NCBI RefSeq assembly: GCF_963855985.1
Contig: NC_087117.1
Location: forward strand, 1,749,001-1,813,000
DNA: 64,000 nucleotides
Direction: 5' to 3'
DNA from: Ostrinia nubilalis
Taxonomy: Eukaryota; Arthropoda; Insecta; Lepidoptera; Crambidae
Part shown: one piece after another, positions 10,601 to 19,320 of the stretch
How the letters are laid out: the number at the start of each line of letters is the position of its first letter
Numbering within the stretch: position 1 is the first letter of the stretch
The notes under the pieces: generated by a model
What the model was told of the DNA's origin: nothing
Database searches by the model: none
What the model saw: only the letters and a program-made list of their open reading frames with translations
Position numbers and translations under genes: made by a program

Positions 10601-13270
10601 GAAACAGACAGAGTTACTTTCGCATTTATAATATTAGTATAGATAGATATTAGTATAGATGGTACAGGGAGCCCAAAATAACCTTTCACTCATTCATGGG
10701 CTTTGTCATATTATTGCCACTTGTAAAACAGCGCCATCTACCGAGACTATAGATGATCTAAATCGATAGCTTGTTTACCATGCGCGCCGCATACGTATTG
10801 GCGCGCTAACATACAAATCGCGCTCGGTGCGTTTGTATGAAGATGACCTACTCATTGGTATTTACTCTGCCATAATGTTGTCCCGAAGTAGTGGTAGGGC
10901 AAGCTATATTTGGGACGTGTATAAGCGCCATGAAAAGGGCCTATGTACTGAATAAACTATTTGAATAGCTAGCGTAATCACGCTATAATATTCTATTTGA
11001 AACCACCAATAAATTGACGTACTCCCATAGGTTTTGTATGGCAATATTGGCAATACAAGCCTGTGACGTCACTATTTTGTTAAGGCGGTTATCACACTGC
11101 GCCGCGCTCCGCCGCAGAGCGCGTGATTTCATATAAAAAATCCCGCGCGCAGACGCGTTGTCAGTGTGAAGTGCCGCGCGTGTTTTCTATACAAACTGAG
11201 ATACTTGCATACAATGAAATAATCTGTCGTCCCGCGCGCGGCGCAGTGTGATAACCGCCTAACTCAATGAAACACCAAAAATCTTAATTCACAGGTCATT
11301 TGAAATTAATTAAGTTTTTAAGTCCAGAATGAAGTGTCTTTTAAAAAAGTTGTGATTTGGAATTATTGGGGAATGGTGTCAAATAGTCTATTAGAAGAGA
11401 ATATTTTATGTTTGTTGATGTAATACACTAACATTTTATATTGAAACCCTGTCTCCTAAACTTGTGTAAACTGTATTTCAAGAGTAATTAACTGTATGTA
11501 GGAGAAACTGTATTTGAATTTGTTTATCTTTTTAACCGACTTCAAAAAGGAGGAGCTCAATTCGGTTGGTATTTCCAGGAGAAAGACGACCCGCAACTGA
11601 CACTATACCTCATAGAACACCTTCATCCGACTCTCAAGCAACCAGCCGAGGACCTGGAGTACTCCGTATTGAGGATGAGATACGCTTGCGAGACCATGAT
11701 GAGCAGGCACGGAGTCGACGTCGGGAAGGCTTTCACGTGAGTTTTAGGCCCGCCATACATGGGCAGCTCGAGCAGTTAGCCAATGATAAACATACACGGA
11801 CCGCTCGAACAGTTGCAACTGATTCGGGCGGTCGACCATCCGAATCAGTTGCAACTGCTCGAGCGGTTCGTGTATGTGCGTCCATAGAACTCTGCAGTTC
11901 ACTGTGCAGTCGCAGCTTGAAGCTGTCGACCCTGACTGCTTCAAGCGGTCCATGTATTGCTGGCCTTAGGTAATCTATTATGACTTATACAGAGTGTCCC
12001 AAAAAAAAGTATCCAAATCACTACATTTTGGGACACCCTTATCCACCAAAAAAAAATTACAAACGAAAGTGGAATTTTAGCGAATATTTTTCGTGCGACA
12101 TCAACTGTGCTGTGGCTCGCAATACTGCAATACATTTACACTGCGGTACCATTGAGCTACGCGGGTCGCTCGTTTGTCATGTCGGATAGCCTACTGAAGG
12201 AAACCACGTAAAGTAGGTAGTGTAAATACGTGGTGTATAGGTTTCTTTGACTAATCAAAGTTAAAGTTCGATTTAAATTTTTTTCGAAGTACTACTTTTT
12301 AAGAAGTAAGTTTTTTTACTGATTTTTGATCAGAATAAGCTACTTAATCAACTCCCTAAATATGGCGACGATTGAAATGAATACCCTGTATATTATTATC
12401 ATTAGTATTTAGACAAAATGGTGATTAATTGTTTCAGAGAGCTGAACAGGTTAGCTGAAGCGGCGACTGAGATATTGGCCATGACATCAGTGTTAGCAAG
12501 AGCGTCCAGGTAATATTAAAATATATTTCAGGTCTAATTAGACTTAAAAATGTAGAAAAACTTTAGTACGTTTTTTACCATTTTTACCCTAGGTAACATT
12601 ACCTACTTTTATCCATAATTATTTAATTATTCCGCCATCCTATGCCATAATAAGTGGTGTCAGAAGTAGTCATACATTGTCAGACGATATCACCCTATGT
12701 CGCGTTAAGTATTATATGTCAGAAGTACTCGTCAATGCCGGAAAAACTCATGCTATTTTTGTATGACGTCATCCTATGTCGCATGCAAACATCTTAAATA
12801 TGTCGAAAAAACAGGCCAAGTCATCTTTTGCCAAAGTGAAATCTTCCTATATTATTAGATGTTGACATCCTATGTCGGAAAAGATCTATATCAAACAAAA
12901 CCATTTGATGTCGTACGAAGTCGTCGTTTGCCGTAAACTAAAAAATGAAATACCATCTATTTTCATCCTTTTTTCATCGAAAACTAACAGCTTACATTAA
13001 CATCATTCACACTATAAATAACTATTATTATATCTATTTCAATTATTGTCCCACAGATCGTACTGCATAGGCCTTCGCAACGCAGAACTCGAAATGAAGA
13101 TGGCCGCTTGCTTCGTCGAATCGTCCAAAGAGAGAGTGCGCAAACTTATCAAAGAGATCGACGATGGAGAATATCTGAATCTGGACCATTTCAGGATCTC
13201 ATTTGGGAAGAGATTTCTGAATAACAGCAGCGATTTTGTGGAGAAACCCACGGCTAGGACCTTTTGGTAG
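4690..13270 (+). CDS. ACAD9: Acyl-CoA dehydrogenase family member 9-like protein, mitochondrial (probable pseudoenzyme)
   Basis: Nine exons: 4690-5347, 6510-6671, 7341-7484, 8351-8501, 9210-9361, 10262-10377, 11579-11736, 12438-12509, 13057-13270. The joined CDS is 1827 nt (608 aa; human ACAD9 is 621), with consistent phases and GT-AG introns. In vertebrates ACAD9 is a mitochondrial FAD enzyme and a complex I assembly factor. Orthology rests on the C-terminal half: exons 8-9 read MTSVLARASR then SYCIGLRN, matching the ACAD9/VLCAD tail, and exons 5-6 read MYVALNGIHHAGK. The Arg-rich N-terminus (MNLARRIYSIRYPSVRQNFD) suits a mitochondrial presequence. Oddity: aligned without gaps back from MYVAL, the catalytic Glu of the family FEGTN motif falls on Gly412 (ARGDSLDG). 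The TEPxxGSD-type substrate/FAD motif is replaced by IKERVSERITQPDF, and the WISNG motif by VCQNA (residues about 194-236). The frame is open throughout, so this is a constrained gene rather than a pseudogene; a non-enzymatic assembly role is inference. The start is the first ATG of the long exon. Confidence 0.88.
5367..5471. mobile_element. 105 bp palindromic MITE in ACAD9 intron 1
   Basis: Ends GTACAGTCGTCAGCACATCAA and TTGACGTGCTGTCGACTGTAC are near-perfect reverse complements. It lies 20 bp after the exon 1 donor. Related half-sites occur at about 292-312 (GACAGCACATCAAGG). Confidence 0.65.
5674..5816. mobile_element. MITE, copy 1 of GTATTCACAAAC family
   Basis: About 140 bp with ends GTATTCACAAAC and GTTTGTGTATAC. 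It is about 85-90% identical by eye to a second copy at 19176-19320, which has better preserved ends (GCCCGTATTCACAAAC / GTTTGTGAATACGGGC). Confidence 0.7.
6881..7094. mobile_element. MITE with CAGGGATGG...CCATCCCTG ends (hAT-like)
   Basis: Terminal inverted repeats CAGGGATGGGGAACCT and AGGTTCGCCATCCCTG bound about 214 bp in ACAD9 intron 2. These ends resemble hAT MITEs, but I cannot see a clean 8 bp target duplication. Confidence 0.6.
7508..7680 (+). mobile_element. RTE-like non-LTR retrotransposon 3'-end fragment
   Basis: The fragment carries the 3' coding tail of a lepidopteran RTE-like element: a GGTGGACCGACGATCTGGT word (R-W-T-D-D-L in the RT C-terminus) followed by GGAGGCCTTTGTCCAGCAGT. 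Sister fragments lie at 20740-20868(+), 24161-24290(-), 25146-25295(-), 25795-25925(-), 29260-29460(+), 36677-36765(+), 37003-37125(-) and 39285-39515(+). Confidence 0.75.
7770..8085. repeat. Dispersed repeat, inverted relative to 10990-11390
   Basis: The block with CACAACTTTTTTAAA, CTTAAAAACTTAATTAATTT and the GTGAC..CACAGCCTG segment recurs in reverse orientation at about 10990-11390, so two ACAD9 introns carry inverted copies. Confidence 0.6.
8111..8301. mobile_element. 190 bp palindromic MITE in ACAD9 intron 3
   Basis: Ends TCAATGAGGGTTTTCGCGTA and TACGCGTAAACCCTCATTGG are imperfect reverse complements. The inverted homology continues inward (ATCCGCCAGATGG / CCATCTAGCGGAT). It lies 50 bp upstream of the exon 4 acceptor. 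Confidence 0.75.
8506..9090. repeat. 580 bp polypyrimidine tract in ACAD9 intron 4
   Basis: The plus strand is almost entirely C and T over about 580 bp, built from degenerate words such as TTCCCTCTTCC and CCCTTTCCTTTTCC. The long reading frames across it (rich in Ser, Phe, Pro, Leu) are artefacts of the composition. Such mirror-like polypyrimidine DNA can form triplexes. Confidence 0.95.
9430..9518. repeat. GC-rich dispersed repeat, copy 1
   Basis: A ~90 bp block starting GCGCGCCGCATACGTATTGG and ending near TATTTACTCTGG recurs at 10781-10870 with about 90% identity. The two copies lie in successive ACAD9 introns. Confidence 0.7.
9681..10085. mobile_element. 400 bp element with GATAATTATC palindrome arrays at both ends
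   Basis: Starts TCAGGGTTCGAAAGGATAAT and ends TTGATAATTTCTAACCCGAA (imperfect inverted ends). Each end carries repeated GATAATTATC-type palindromic words. It matches in design, not sequence, the elements at 13318-13711 and 45982-46381. Confidence 0.55.
10424..10645. mobile_element. SINE-like repeat (Metulj-like core)
   Basis: Contains CCGACCGCGGCTTCGCCCGC, a later AAATCGGCTAAGTGGTTTAG and a terminal TATAATATTAGTATAGAT, a combination I associate with abundant lepidopteran SINEs. Assignment is from memory and not database-checked. It lies 46 bp after the exon 6 donor. Confidence 0.6.
10781..10965. repeat. GC-rich repeat copy 2 joined to a SINE-like 3' tail
   Basis: 10781-10870 is the second copy of the 9430 block. 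It is followed by TGTCCCGAAGTAGTGGTAGG and a tail ending GGCCTATGTACTGAATAAA. Related tails are at 14588-14665, 25648-25718, 30430-30490, 56700-56800 (reverse) and 58555-58640. Confidence 0.65.
11080..11263. mobile_element. GC-ended MITE nested in an older repeat
   Basis: Ends TTAAGGCGGTTATCACACTG and CAGTGTGATAACCGCCTAA are reverse complements, with GC-rich CCGCGC tracts inside. It interrupts the repeat 10990-11390, which is continuous in the sister copy at 7770-8085. That sister copy therefore serves as an empty-site control. Confidence 0.8.
11534..11560. mobile_element. MITE end fragment abutting ACAD9 exon 7
   Basis: AACCGACTTCAAAAAGGAGG matches the terminus of the elements at 52741 and 54314. 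It ends only about 18 bp before the exon 7 acceptor AG at 11577-11578, so part of this 3' splice region derives from a transposon. Confidence 0.7.
12631..12885. repeat. Unit-repeated block with CATCCTATGTCG words
   Basis: The word CATCCTATG(T)C or close variants appears at about 12638, 12693, 12770 and 12868, and GTCAGAAGTA appears twice, all in ACAD9 intron 8. The boundaries are uncertain and I recognise no family. Confidence 0.35.
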
Positions 13271-13317
13271 GGAGGTCTTTGAACTACGTTATTTTAGGAC
13301 GCGCAATGAGAGTTGAG

Positions 13318-13711
13318 GCCAGGGATGTTTTGGATATCCGTAACCGTAACCGAAACTTTCGGATATCCGAAATAAAAAAATATCCGAAACCGTAACCGAT
13401 TCAAAAGTTTCGGATAGTTACGGATGTAGGTAGTTTAAATTGTTTTTGTATAGCATTATAATATGTAAAGGCATAACAGTCCGATTTACCTTTATAATGC
13501 TGTCTAGTATCAATTTTTATTTTTTATTACTTTTTATTTGATATTGCTAATTGCATTCTAAAGCTCAGATATCCGTAACCGTAACCGAAACTTTCGGATA
13601 TCCGAAATAAAAAAATATCCGTAACCGTAACCGAAACCGGAATAATATTATTCCTAACTATATCCGTAACCGTATCCATAACTGAAACTAAATATCCATA
13701 ACATCCCTAGT
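13318..13711. mobile_element. Element with AACATCCCTAG ends and CCGTAACC arrays
   Basis: It starts CCAGGGATGTTTTGGATATCC and ends ATATCCATAACATCCCTAG. Both ends carry tandem ATCCGTAACCGTAACCGAAA words around an AT-rich centre. It begins 48 bp after the ACAD9 stop codon, so it lies in or next to the 3' UTR. Confidence 0.65.
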
Positions 13712-13788
13712 TTAGGCGATCAACAAAAGTAATGATTTGTCGCGCAAAGAGAGTTTGACAGAGATTGAACAGAAAATTGAGCCGTATC

Positions 13789-14110
13789 TGTGGTGCGATT
13801 GTCTAAGGCAATCGTATTCATTTGACAGTTCATAACGTACGTTATGATGTGTCAAACGGCTAATTCTAATTGTGTAAGGAGTTCATAAAACGATAACGAT
13901 ATGATAACGATTTGATCGTAATTTTATACGATGAGTGAATGATGAATATGTGGTGCGATTGTCTAAGGCAATCGTATTCATTTGACAGTTCATAACGTAC
14001 GTTATGATGTGTCAAACGGCTAATTCTAATTGTGTAAGGAGTTCATAAAACGATAACGATATGATAACGATTTGATCGTAATTTTATACGATGAGTGAAT
14101 GATGAATATG
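13789..14110. repeat. Exact tandem duplication, 2 x 160 bp
   Basis: The unit beginning TGTGGTGCGATTGTCTAAGG at 13789 is repeated from 13949 with no difference that I can see. Each unit holds the palindrome ATAACGTACGTTAT. The pair is recent or an assembly duplication. Confidence 0.9.
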
Positions 14111-14353
14111 ATTTTGACAGAAAATTCGAATTGTCTAAGTTTCATGAGCCCATTGCTAATGTCAAATGATTGCGGTGACTCGTAACTCATGATAATTAAA
14201 GGTGTAATTCTATCCTCGTCCTCGTATGCAAATTGTTAATTTATTTCTTTGAAAGATAAAGTGTGGTAAGCGGTGAGTGCTTGGTGTTAATGGAAATAAG
14301 TTTTAGTGAGACACAAGAGTTCTTTTTCATCAACTACTAGGTATAGCACTAAA

Positions 14354-14576
14354 AGCTGAGTTACACGTGTTAAGTAGATAAGTGTTTTTCACTTAATTTT
14401 ACGTGATTAAATTGCACGTACTTAAAACACAAGCACAATCTAAATTTTGACTTGAAACTTACTACTAAGTTTTGTACTATACCTACTACTACGCAATTAA
14501 TTACTTAAAATTAAGTCAATAAAGTAGGTAGGTACCTACTTATCTACTTAACACGTTTTAATCAGCCTTAACCCAC
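14354..14576. mobile_element. 220 bp MITE with GCTGA...TCAGC ends
   Basis: The left part ACACGTGTTAAGTAGATAAG and the right part CTTATCTACTTAACACGT are reverse complements. The inner AT-rich arms also pair (CACTTAATTTTACG with TACTTAAAATTAAG). Confidence 0.65.
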
Positions 14577-14979
14577 AATACTGCCAAAGTGGTAGGGTAA
14601 AGTTATGTTGGGACATGTAAAAGTGCCCTGTGTGGGCTTATTTACAGGAATAAATGACTAATAAAATAAAGAAAACTGTTTAAATATACACATCTTTTTA
14701 TTTAAATTCTTTACACAGACACAGACAGCTATAAGTACTTCTTTTGTGGTCAGCCTTCGTCTCTTTACAAACTAAGTTTTCATTTTAAATATAATACTAT
14801 AGGTACTTTAATCACAGCATTCTTGAAAACTTAGTTTTTTTTTGGAACAATCAACAAGATATAAAATAACCATGAAAAATCAACAGCCTCCCTACTCATT
14901 TGTACTTGTCGTTTTTTCTAACAAATAATTATGCAATAAAATGTATTGTTTTAAACTTTTATGGTTACTAAAATAATTA

Positions 14980-15083
14980 TTAATCATTAATACACTTCGA
15001 AGAGTTCCAACACTGGTAGATGGTAGGACAGGTGCAGGCGCTGTAGAACAAGATGAGAGCTGCAATGACAAACAAAATAACAT
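14980..15083 (-). pseudogene. Frameshifted copy of the secreted cysteine-rich peptide gene
   Basis: This is about 88% identical to the first half of the gene at 15400-15570, including the AGCTAACATG start context. In the homopolymer after the ATG it has one base fewer, so the ATG frame leaves the cysteine-rich reading. In the original frame the remnant reads CTCPTIYQCWNSSKC and stops early, lacking the last three cysteines. The ATG frame continues to 14892 but shows no relation to the sister peptide. An alternative is that TTGCAG before the homologous part acts as a splice acceptor, making this a 3' exon. Confidence 0.6.
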
Positions 15084-15127
15084 GTTAGCTGCTAGCTAGG
15101 ATATAGCAACAACACATATCTATTATC

Positions 15128-15330
15128 CTACTAATATTATAAATGCGAAAGTTTGGATGTCATAATGTCTGGATGTTTGTTACTCTTTCTCGCCAAAACT
15201 ACTGAACGGATTTTGTGTAAACTTAACAGTATTATTGTTTGTAACCTAGATTAACATACAGTCTATAATTTATGACAATCTGTGACAAACTAAATTTTAA
15301 GCGGGTGAAGCCGCTGGCAAAAGCTACTAA
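15128..15330. mobile_element. SINE-like repeat, CTACTAATATTATAAATGC family
   Basis: Starts CTACTAATATTATAAATGC and contains a CTGGATGTTTGTTACTC word and ACTACTGAACGGATTTTG. It ends in GGGTGAAGCCGCTGGCAAAA. A sister copy is at 56346-56560; a 5' part is at 33573-33665. Confidence 0.7.
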
Positions 15331-15399
15331 AAATACCTTCATTATTTGTGCAACATAAATCATACTGTTCATACATAATAATAATATAAACATACATTA

Positions 15400-15570
15400 T
15401 CATATTCCATTATTTAACTTACATATTTTAGAGTAGCAGTAGCAGTAACTGGAGTATTCTCCACCTGGGTGTGGGTAATTATTGGAAGAGTTCCAACACT
15501 GGTAGATGGTGGGACAAGTGCAAGTGCTGTAGAGCAAGACGAGAGCTGCAATGAGAAACAAAAAAAACAT
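15400..15570 (-). CDS. Putative 56-aa secreted cysteine-rich peptide, family not recognised
   Basis: A single uninterrupted frame of 57 codons including the TGA stop. Residues 1-16 are MFFLFLIAALVLLYST, a textbook signal-peptide core. The mature part has six cysteines (C17, C19, C25, C43, C45, C50) in the pattern CxCx5CxnCxCx4C, with a Tyr/Gly/Pro-rich middle (PHPGGEYSSYCYCYSK). I do not recognise a named family. Support for it being real: a diverged tandem sister copy 317 bp downstream (14980-15083) shares the start context and the cysteine core. Caveat: a reverse transcriptase fragment ends only about 50-70 bp upstream of the ATG, so the original promoter may have been displaced. TTGCAG inside the signal-peptide codons and TGTAAGTT near the end could also act as splice sites. 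Function unknown; a defence, venom-like or structural peptide are all possible. Confidence 0.5.
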   Translation of the reverse strand: MFFLFLIAALVLLYSTCTCPTIYQCWNSSNNYPHPGGEYSSYCYCYSKICKLNNGI

Positions 15571-15639
15571 GTTAGCTGCTAGCTAGAATGTGGCTGAAAA
15601 ATTGTGATAAATCTTAGTCACTGTTTTTTTTATGCATAA

Positions 15640-16065
15640 CGAGGCTGGTATTTGACCACAATCGCACCAAGTGTTAAGTGGGATGCAGTCTAGGATGGTA
15701 CATATCTGCGCTGTAAGTGCCTATTCACTCTCGCCTTGTAAACACCCGGATTATAGTCTTCGGGAAAGACAGCAGCAGGCAACAAATTCCAGTTCCTAGC
15801 TGTTCGCATTATAAGAGTCATAATAATGTTATGTTGTGTAAGTATGTTGAACAGTTTATTGGTTAATGTCAATAAAATAGGCCTTACCGTTTTCCAGGCT
15901 TGCACCTCTTTAGACGTCCCATCCCCAATCTTGTCTAGTGCCCAGGACGTGTTGCGCCAGAACTCAAGTCAAGGAACCCTCATCACACGACCACGCGCTG
16001 TTACTACATTATTTAGCTGGGTCTCCATCTGGCGTGGGCAATTATTCTTGCCTTTGGCACTGAAA
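15640..16065 (-). mobile_element. 3' end of a non-LTR retrotransposon, broken reverse transcriptase tail
   Basis: Minus-strand frame 15690-15905 ends with RTARNWNLLPAAVFPEDYNP followed by a GVYKARVNRHL motif, the usual C-terminus of a lepidopteran non-LTR polymerase. The preceding part needs a different frame, so it is broken. The element ends with TGCGATTGTGGTCAAATACC and a short A-tract at about 15620-15660. A second copy of this tail lies at 23505-23580 (+). Confidence 0.8.
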
Positions 16066-16639
16066 ATGAAATTGATTATTTGATATGTAGAAACCAAAGT
16101 TACAGGAGTAGTTATTGAAACTTGGGTTGTTTTCATTTTTGATAGAATGCCTTAATTTAGTGTAATAATCTATACTTACTTGTGTTTATAAACAAATTTA
16201 ACATAATTCAAAAACTTCGTAAAAGTTTTTCAAGTTTTTTGACACTTGACAGATAACACTTGTCATTCACAGAACATAGATTAAAATACTACTTCTCAAA
16301 ACATTTATGTTTAATTTATTAAATAAAATAAATAAAAATAAAAAATGTATTTATTGCCTTCGAACCATTAGACATAGGTAGGTACAGGTAGTTAGACTTA
16401 CAACTAATAAGTACACCGAAGGCAATTGGACCTGGCTCAGTATACGTTGTAAGGACAGATCCTTGCAACACTGGTTTTCAGCCATGCCCAATTCTCTAGG
16501 ATGTTGAGCGAGAATAAAGTTATGAGGGCTTAAGAAATAATTATAAACTTTGAAACAATAATAAACTTTAAAGGAAAAAAAAAATGTTTGCAATCTAAAT
16601 TACCTATTTATACATAAGCATACCTATAAAAAAACGAAA

Positions 16640-18165
16640 ATGTACGCCTTCTGTGCCATTACCCAATACACTATAACCGTGTGTGTGTGTGTTTGTGTGT
16701 GTGGGTGTCTGTGTGTTTGTGTGTGTGTGTGTGTGTGTGTAGTGTGTAGACTATTTGAAAAAATCCTTAAGGGGCAATAATTTGGAATATCCACTAATTA
16801 AGCTCTCTGCTGCCAATTGTCTTTCTTTTAGAGCCACTTTGTATTTCATTTTAAAGGTAGCAATACTCATTTTTACTTTCATAGGCGGCGGTAAGTCATT
16901 CCATATATTAGCAGCAGCGAACTTAAAAGAGCCACGAAATCGAGAAGAGCAATGTTGAGGTATTTTTAATCTATTTTGAATAGCTGTTCGAAGACTTCTT
17001 AGTGCACTGTCTTTTACCCAGTGAAGTTTTTCGTACAGATATTCAGGCTTTTTGTTCCATATTGTCCTGTGGACCATGCAGGCAAACTGCAGTTCCCTAC
17101 GAGCCTTCATATTTAGTATCCCTTTACTGTTTAGGTATGGGGTTATATGCTCCCTTCGAGGTACATCAAAACAAAACCGTATACAAGCGTTTTGTACCCT
17201 TTGAATATCTTTTTCAGTGCTGACATTTAGTTTGGGACCAATTACTGAGCCGCAATAGTTAAAAGGGGAGAGCACGAGTAAGTCAGTGAGCATTAAGCGC
17301 AGCTCTTCTTTTAGAAATGGTCTTATTTTATAAAGAGTCTTGAGTTTAAAGAAGGCATTCCTGATTTTTCCGTTTACGTGTTCAATGAATTTCTGCTCTC
17401 CATCTAGAAGCAGACCCAAGTTGCGAGCACATTTTACTTTATCCAAGACTATATTATTAATGGAAACTTCAATGTTACAATCCAGGACCTTCCTTATTTG
17501 GTGTTTAGTTCCTAGGATTAGTACTTGTGACTTAGAAGGGTTTAGTACCAGTGAGTTCCTTTCTGACCAAAGATAGATGTTTTTTAGATCCTCATTTACT
17601 TTTTCAACAGCCTCAGTGGTGTTATTATTTTTAAAAGAATAGTACACTTGTGTGTCGTCTGCATACAAGTGGTATTTACAGGATTGTATATACTGTGGGA
17701 GATCAGCAGTAAAAATGGAAAATAAGATAGGGCTCAGTATAGAACCTTGTGGCACGCCTCGCCCGACTACCCCAGGGGATGAGAAACTATCTACACCGTC
17801 ATCTCCAGTAATAGCAACCGTCTGTTCCCTGTTAACCAAGTATGACTCGAACCACTTGCATGTGTTAGGTGAAAACCCATAGTGTGACAGTTTTGCCAGT
17901 AGGAGTCGAGGGTGCAGGCAGTCAAACGCCCTAGAATAATCTAACAATACTAGTATGCTGCTCAGTCCCAAGTCCGAAGCCTCAGTAAGGTCGTCAGTAA
18001 CATGGAGTAACGCGGTTTCAGTACCGTGTCCCCGTCGGAAACCAGACTGGAATTTAGGGATTATATCATTTTTATCTAAGTAATCCATTATTTGGGTTAG
18101 CACCACCCGCTCTAGTATCTTAGATAGTATTGGAAGGATTGAGATGGGTCGTAGATCTTTAAGCT
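16640..18165 (-). mobile_element. 5'-truncated non-LTR retrotransposon, reverse transcriptase domain
   Basis: An intact 451-codon frame (16751-18106) is the C-terminal two thirds of a Jockey/CR1-type reverse transcriptase. Visible motifs are PKFQSGFRRGHGTETAL, LVLLDYSRAFDCL, GVPQGSILSPILF and the catalytic YADDTQVYYSF. Codons upstream of the first ATG (to about 18160, reading DLRPISILPILSKILERV) continue the domain, then homology stops, so the endonuclease region is missing. The undisrupted frame suggests a young insertion. Downstream of the stop is the (GT)n tract 16680-16742, which may be the element's simple-repeat tail. Confidence 0.9.
16680..16742. repeat. (GT)n microsatellite
   Basis: About 60 bp of nearly pure GT repeats with a few interruptions, directly downstream of the retrotransposon stop codon on the minus strand. 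Confidence 0.95.
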
Positions 18166-18872
18166 ATTAAATGTGAGATTAAGTTCGCCTTAGGTTAAAA
18201 TTTTGGCATTAAAGTATAAATAAATAAAAAGAAGTAAGCATTTCACGTCGTTTTTCGTAGTCCATTAACGCCACCTATTGTAGAGTAGTATTCAACTTAG
18301 CCTGCCTAGCCTTAAAGTATGTATGCCACCTGGGGGCGGGTAGTGGAACTCGTATTTCATTCGTTCTATGCGTTTGGTTATATGATTTGCAGAGGTAAAT
18401 TTTTAATTCGAATTCAATGTTTTTATGAATAAAAGTATGTTATTAAGGTGCAATCATAAAATTTTATTAAAAAAAACTGCATTTGAACATGGATTTCATT
18501 TGTTATTTGTTAAAAAATAATGAGTTTTAGCGAATGTTTTTCATTAATAAAACGCAAATCCATGAAACGATTATATACGACCGGTCACTTTTCGGTCTTC
18601 ATGGAATGGACAAAATTACACAATTCGAATTTAGTTAAACGATCGATGATCAATTGTATTCATTGTCCATCCATGAACAACTTTACACAATCGCACCTCA
18701 GGAGTTTTGTTTATTGTCTGCTATAGTTATATTTGTAAATAAAGTTATTGTTAGATTTATATTGTTTTATTGTACCTTTATTATACATTACACCAGATTT
18801 TTTTTTACTTGAAGTAAAGCGTGTTTAGTTTTTTAAGTCAATGACAAATAATTCGTGACACCCAAAGTAAAG
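18166..18872. other. AT-rich intergenic stretch, nothing coding seen
   Basis: I see no domain, conserved frame or RNA structure. The 68-codon plus frame at 18520-18726 looks like chance. Confidence 0.4.
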
Positions 18873-19077
18873 CCCGGTCTATGAGCACGTAGAATTTTGT
18901 CCAATGACCCCAAGCTACCCATCCTTAACGCTCGCGCGTAATTATATTGCTGTTGCGACTGTGCGACGGGCGCCCGCAGTGAGTGTGCGAGCGCAACAGC
19001 AACATAATTACGCGCGAGCGATAAGGATGGGTAGCTTGGGGTCATAGGACAAAATTCTACGTGCTCACAGACCAGAC
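18873..19077. mobile_element. 205 bp near-perfect palindromic MITE, copy 1
   Basis: The ends carry GAGCACGTAGAATTTTGTCC and its near reverse complement. Long GC-rich inner arms hold CAATGACCCCAAGCTACCCA and CGCGCGTAATTA. A second copy is at 40700-40908. The opposed overlapping frames arise from the palindrome. Confidence 0.9.
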
Positions 19078-19175
19078 TATAGCAATAAATTCCCAACATG
19101 TTTGTGTGTCAACTTTTTAGTCACTGGAATGCTTATTAAATCAAAAAGATTGCCCCTGTCGGGTATTGAACCTGA

Positions 19176-19320
19176 CGCCCGTATTCACAAACATTACTAT
19201 GAAGTCTCACAGTGCGCTCGTACGCACAGGGTGACACACGAACCAATCACAAAGCTCTATTCAACACTGCGTTCGATGTGCTGCTTCACTTAAGCAAGCA
19301 TCGTTTGTGAATACGGGCGT
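19176..19320. mobile_element. MITE, copy 2 of GTATTCACAAAC family
   Basis: Ends GCCCGTATTCACAAAC and GTTTGTGAATACGGGC are exact reverse complements; the interior matches 5674-5816. Confidence 0.8.
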
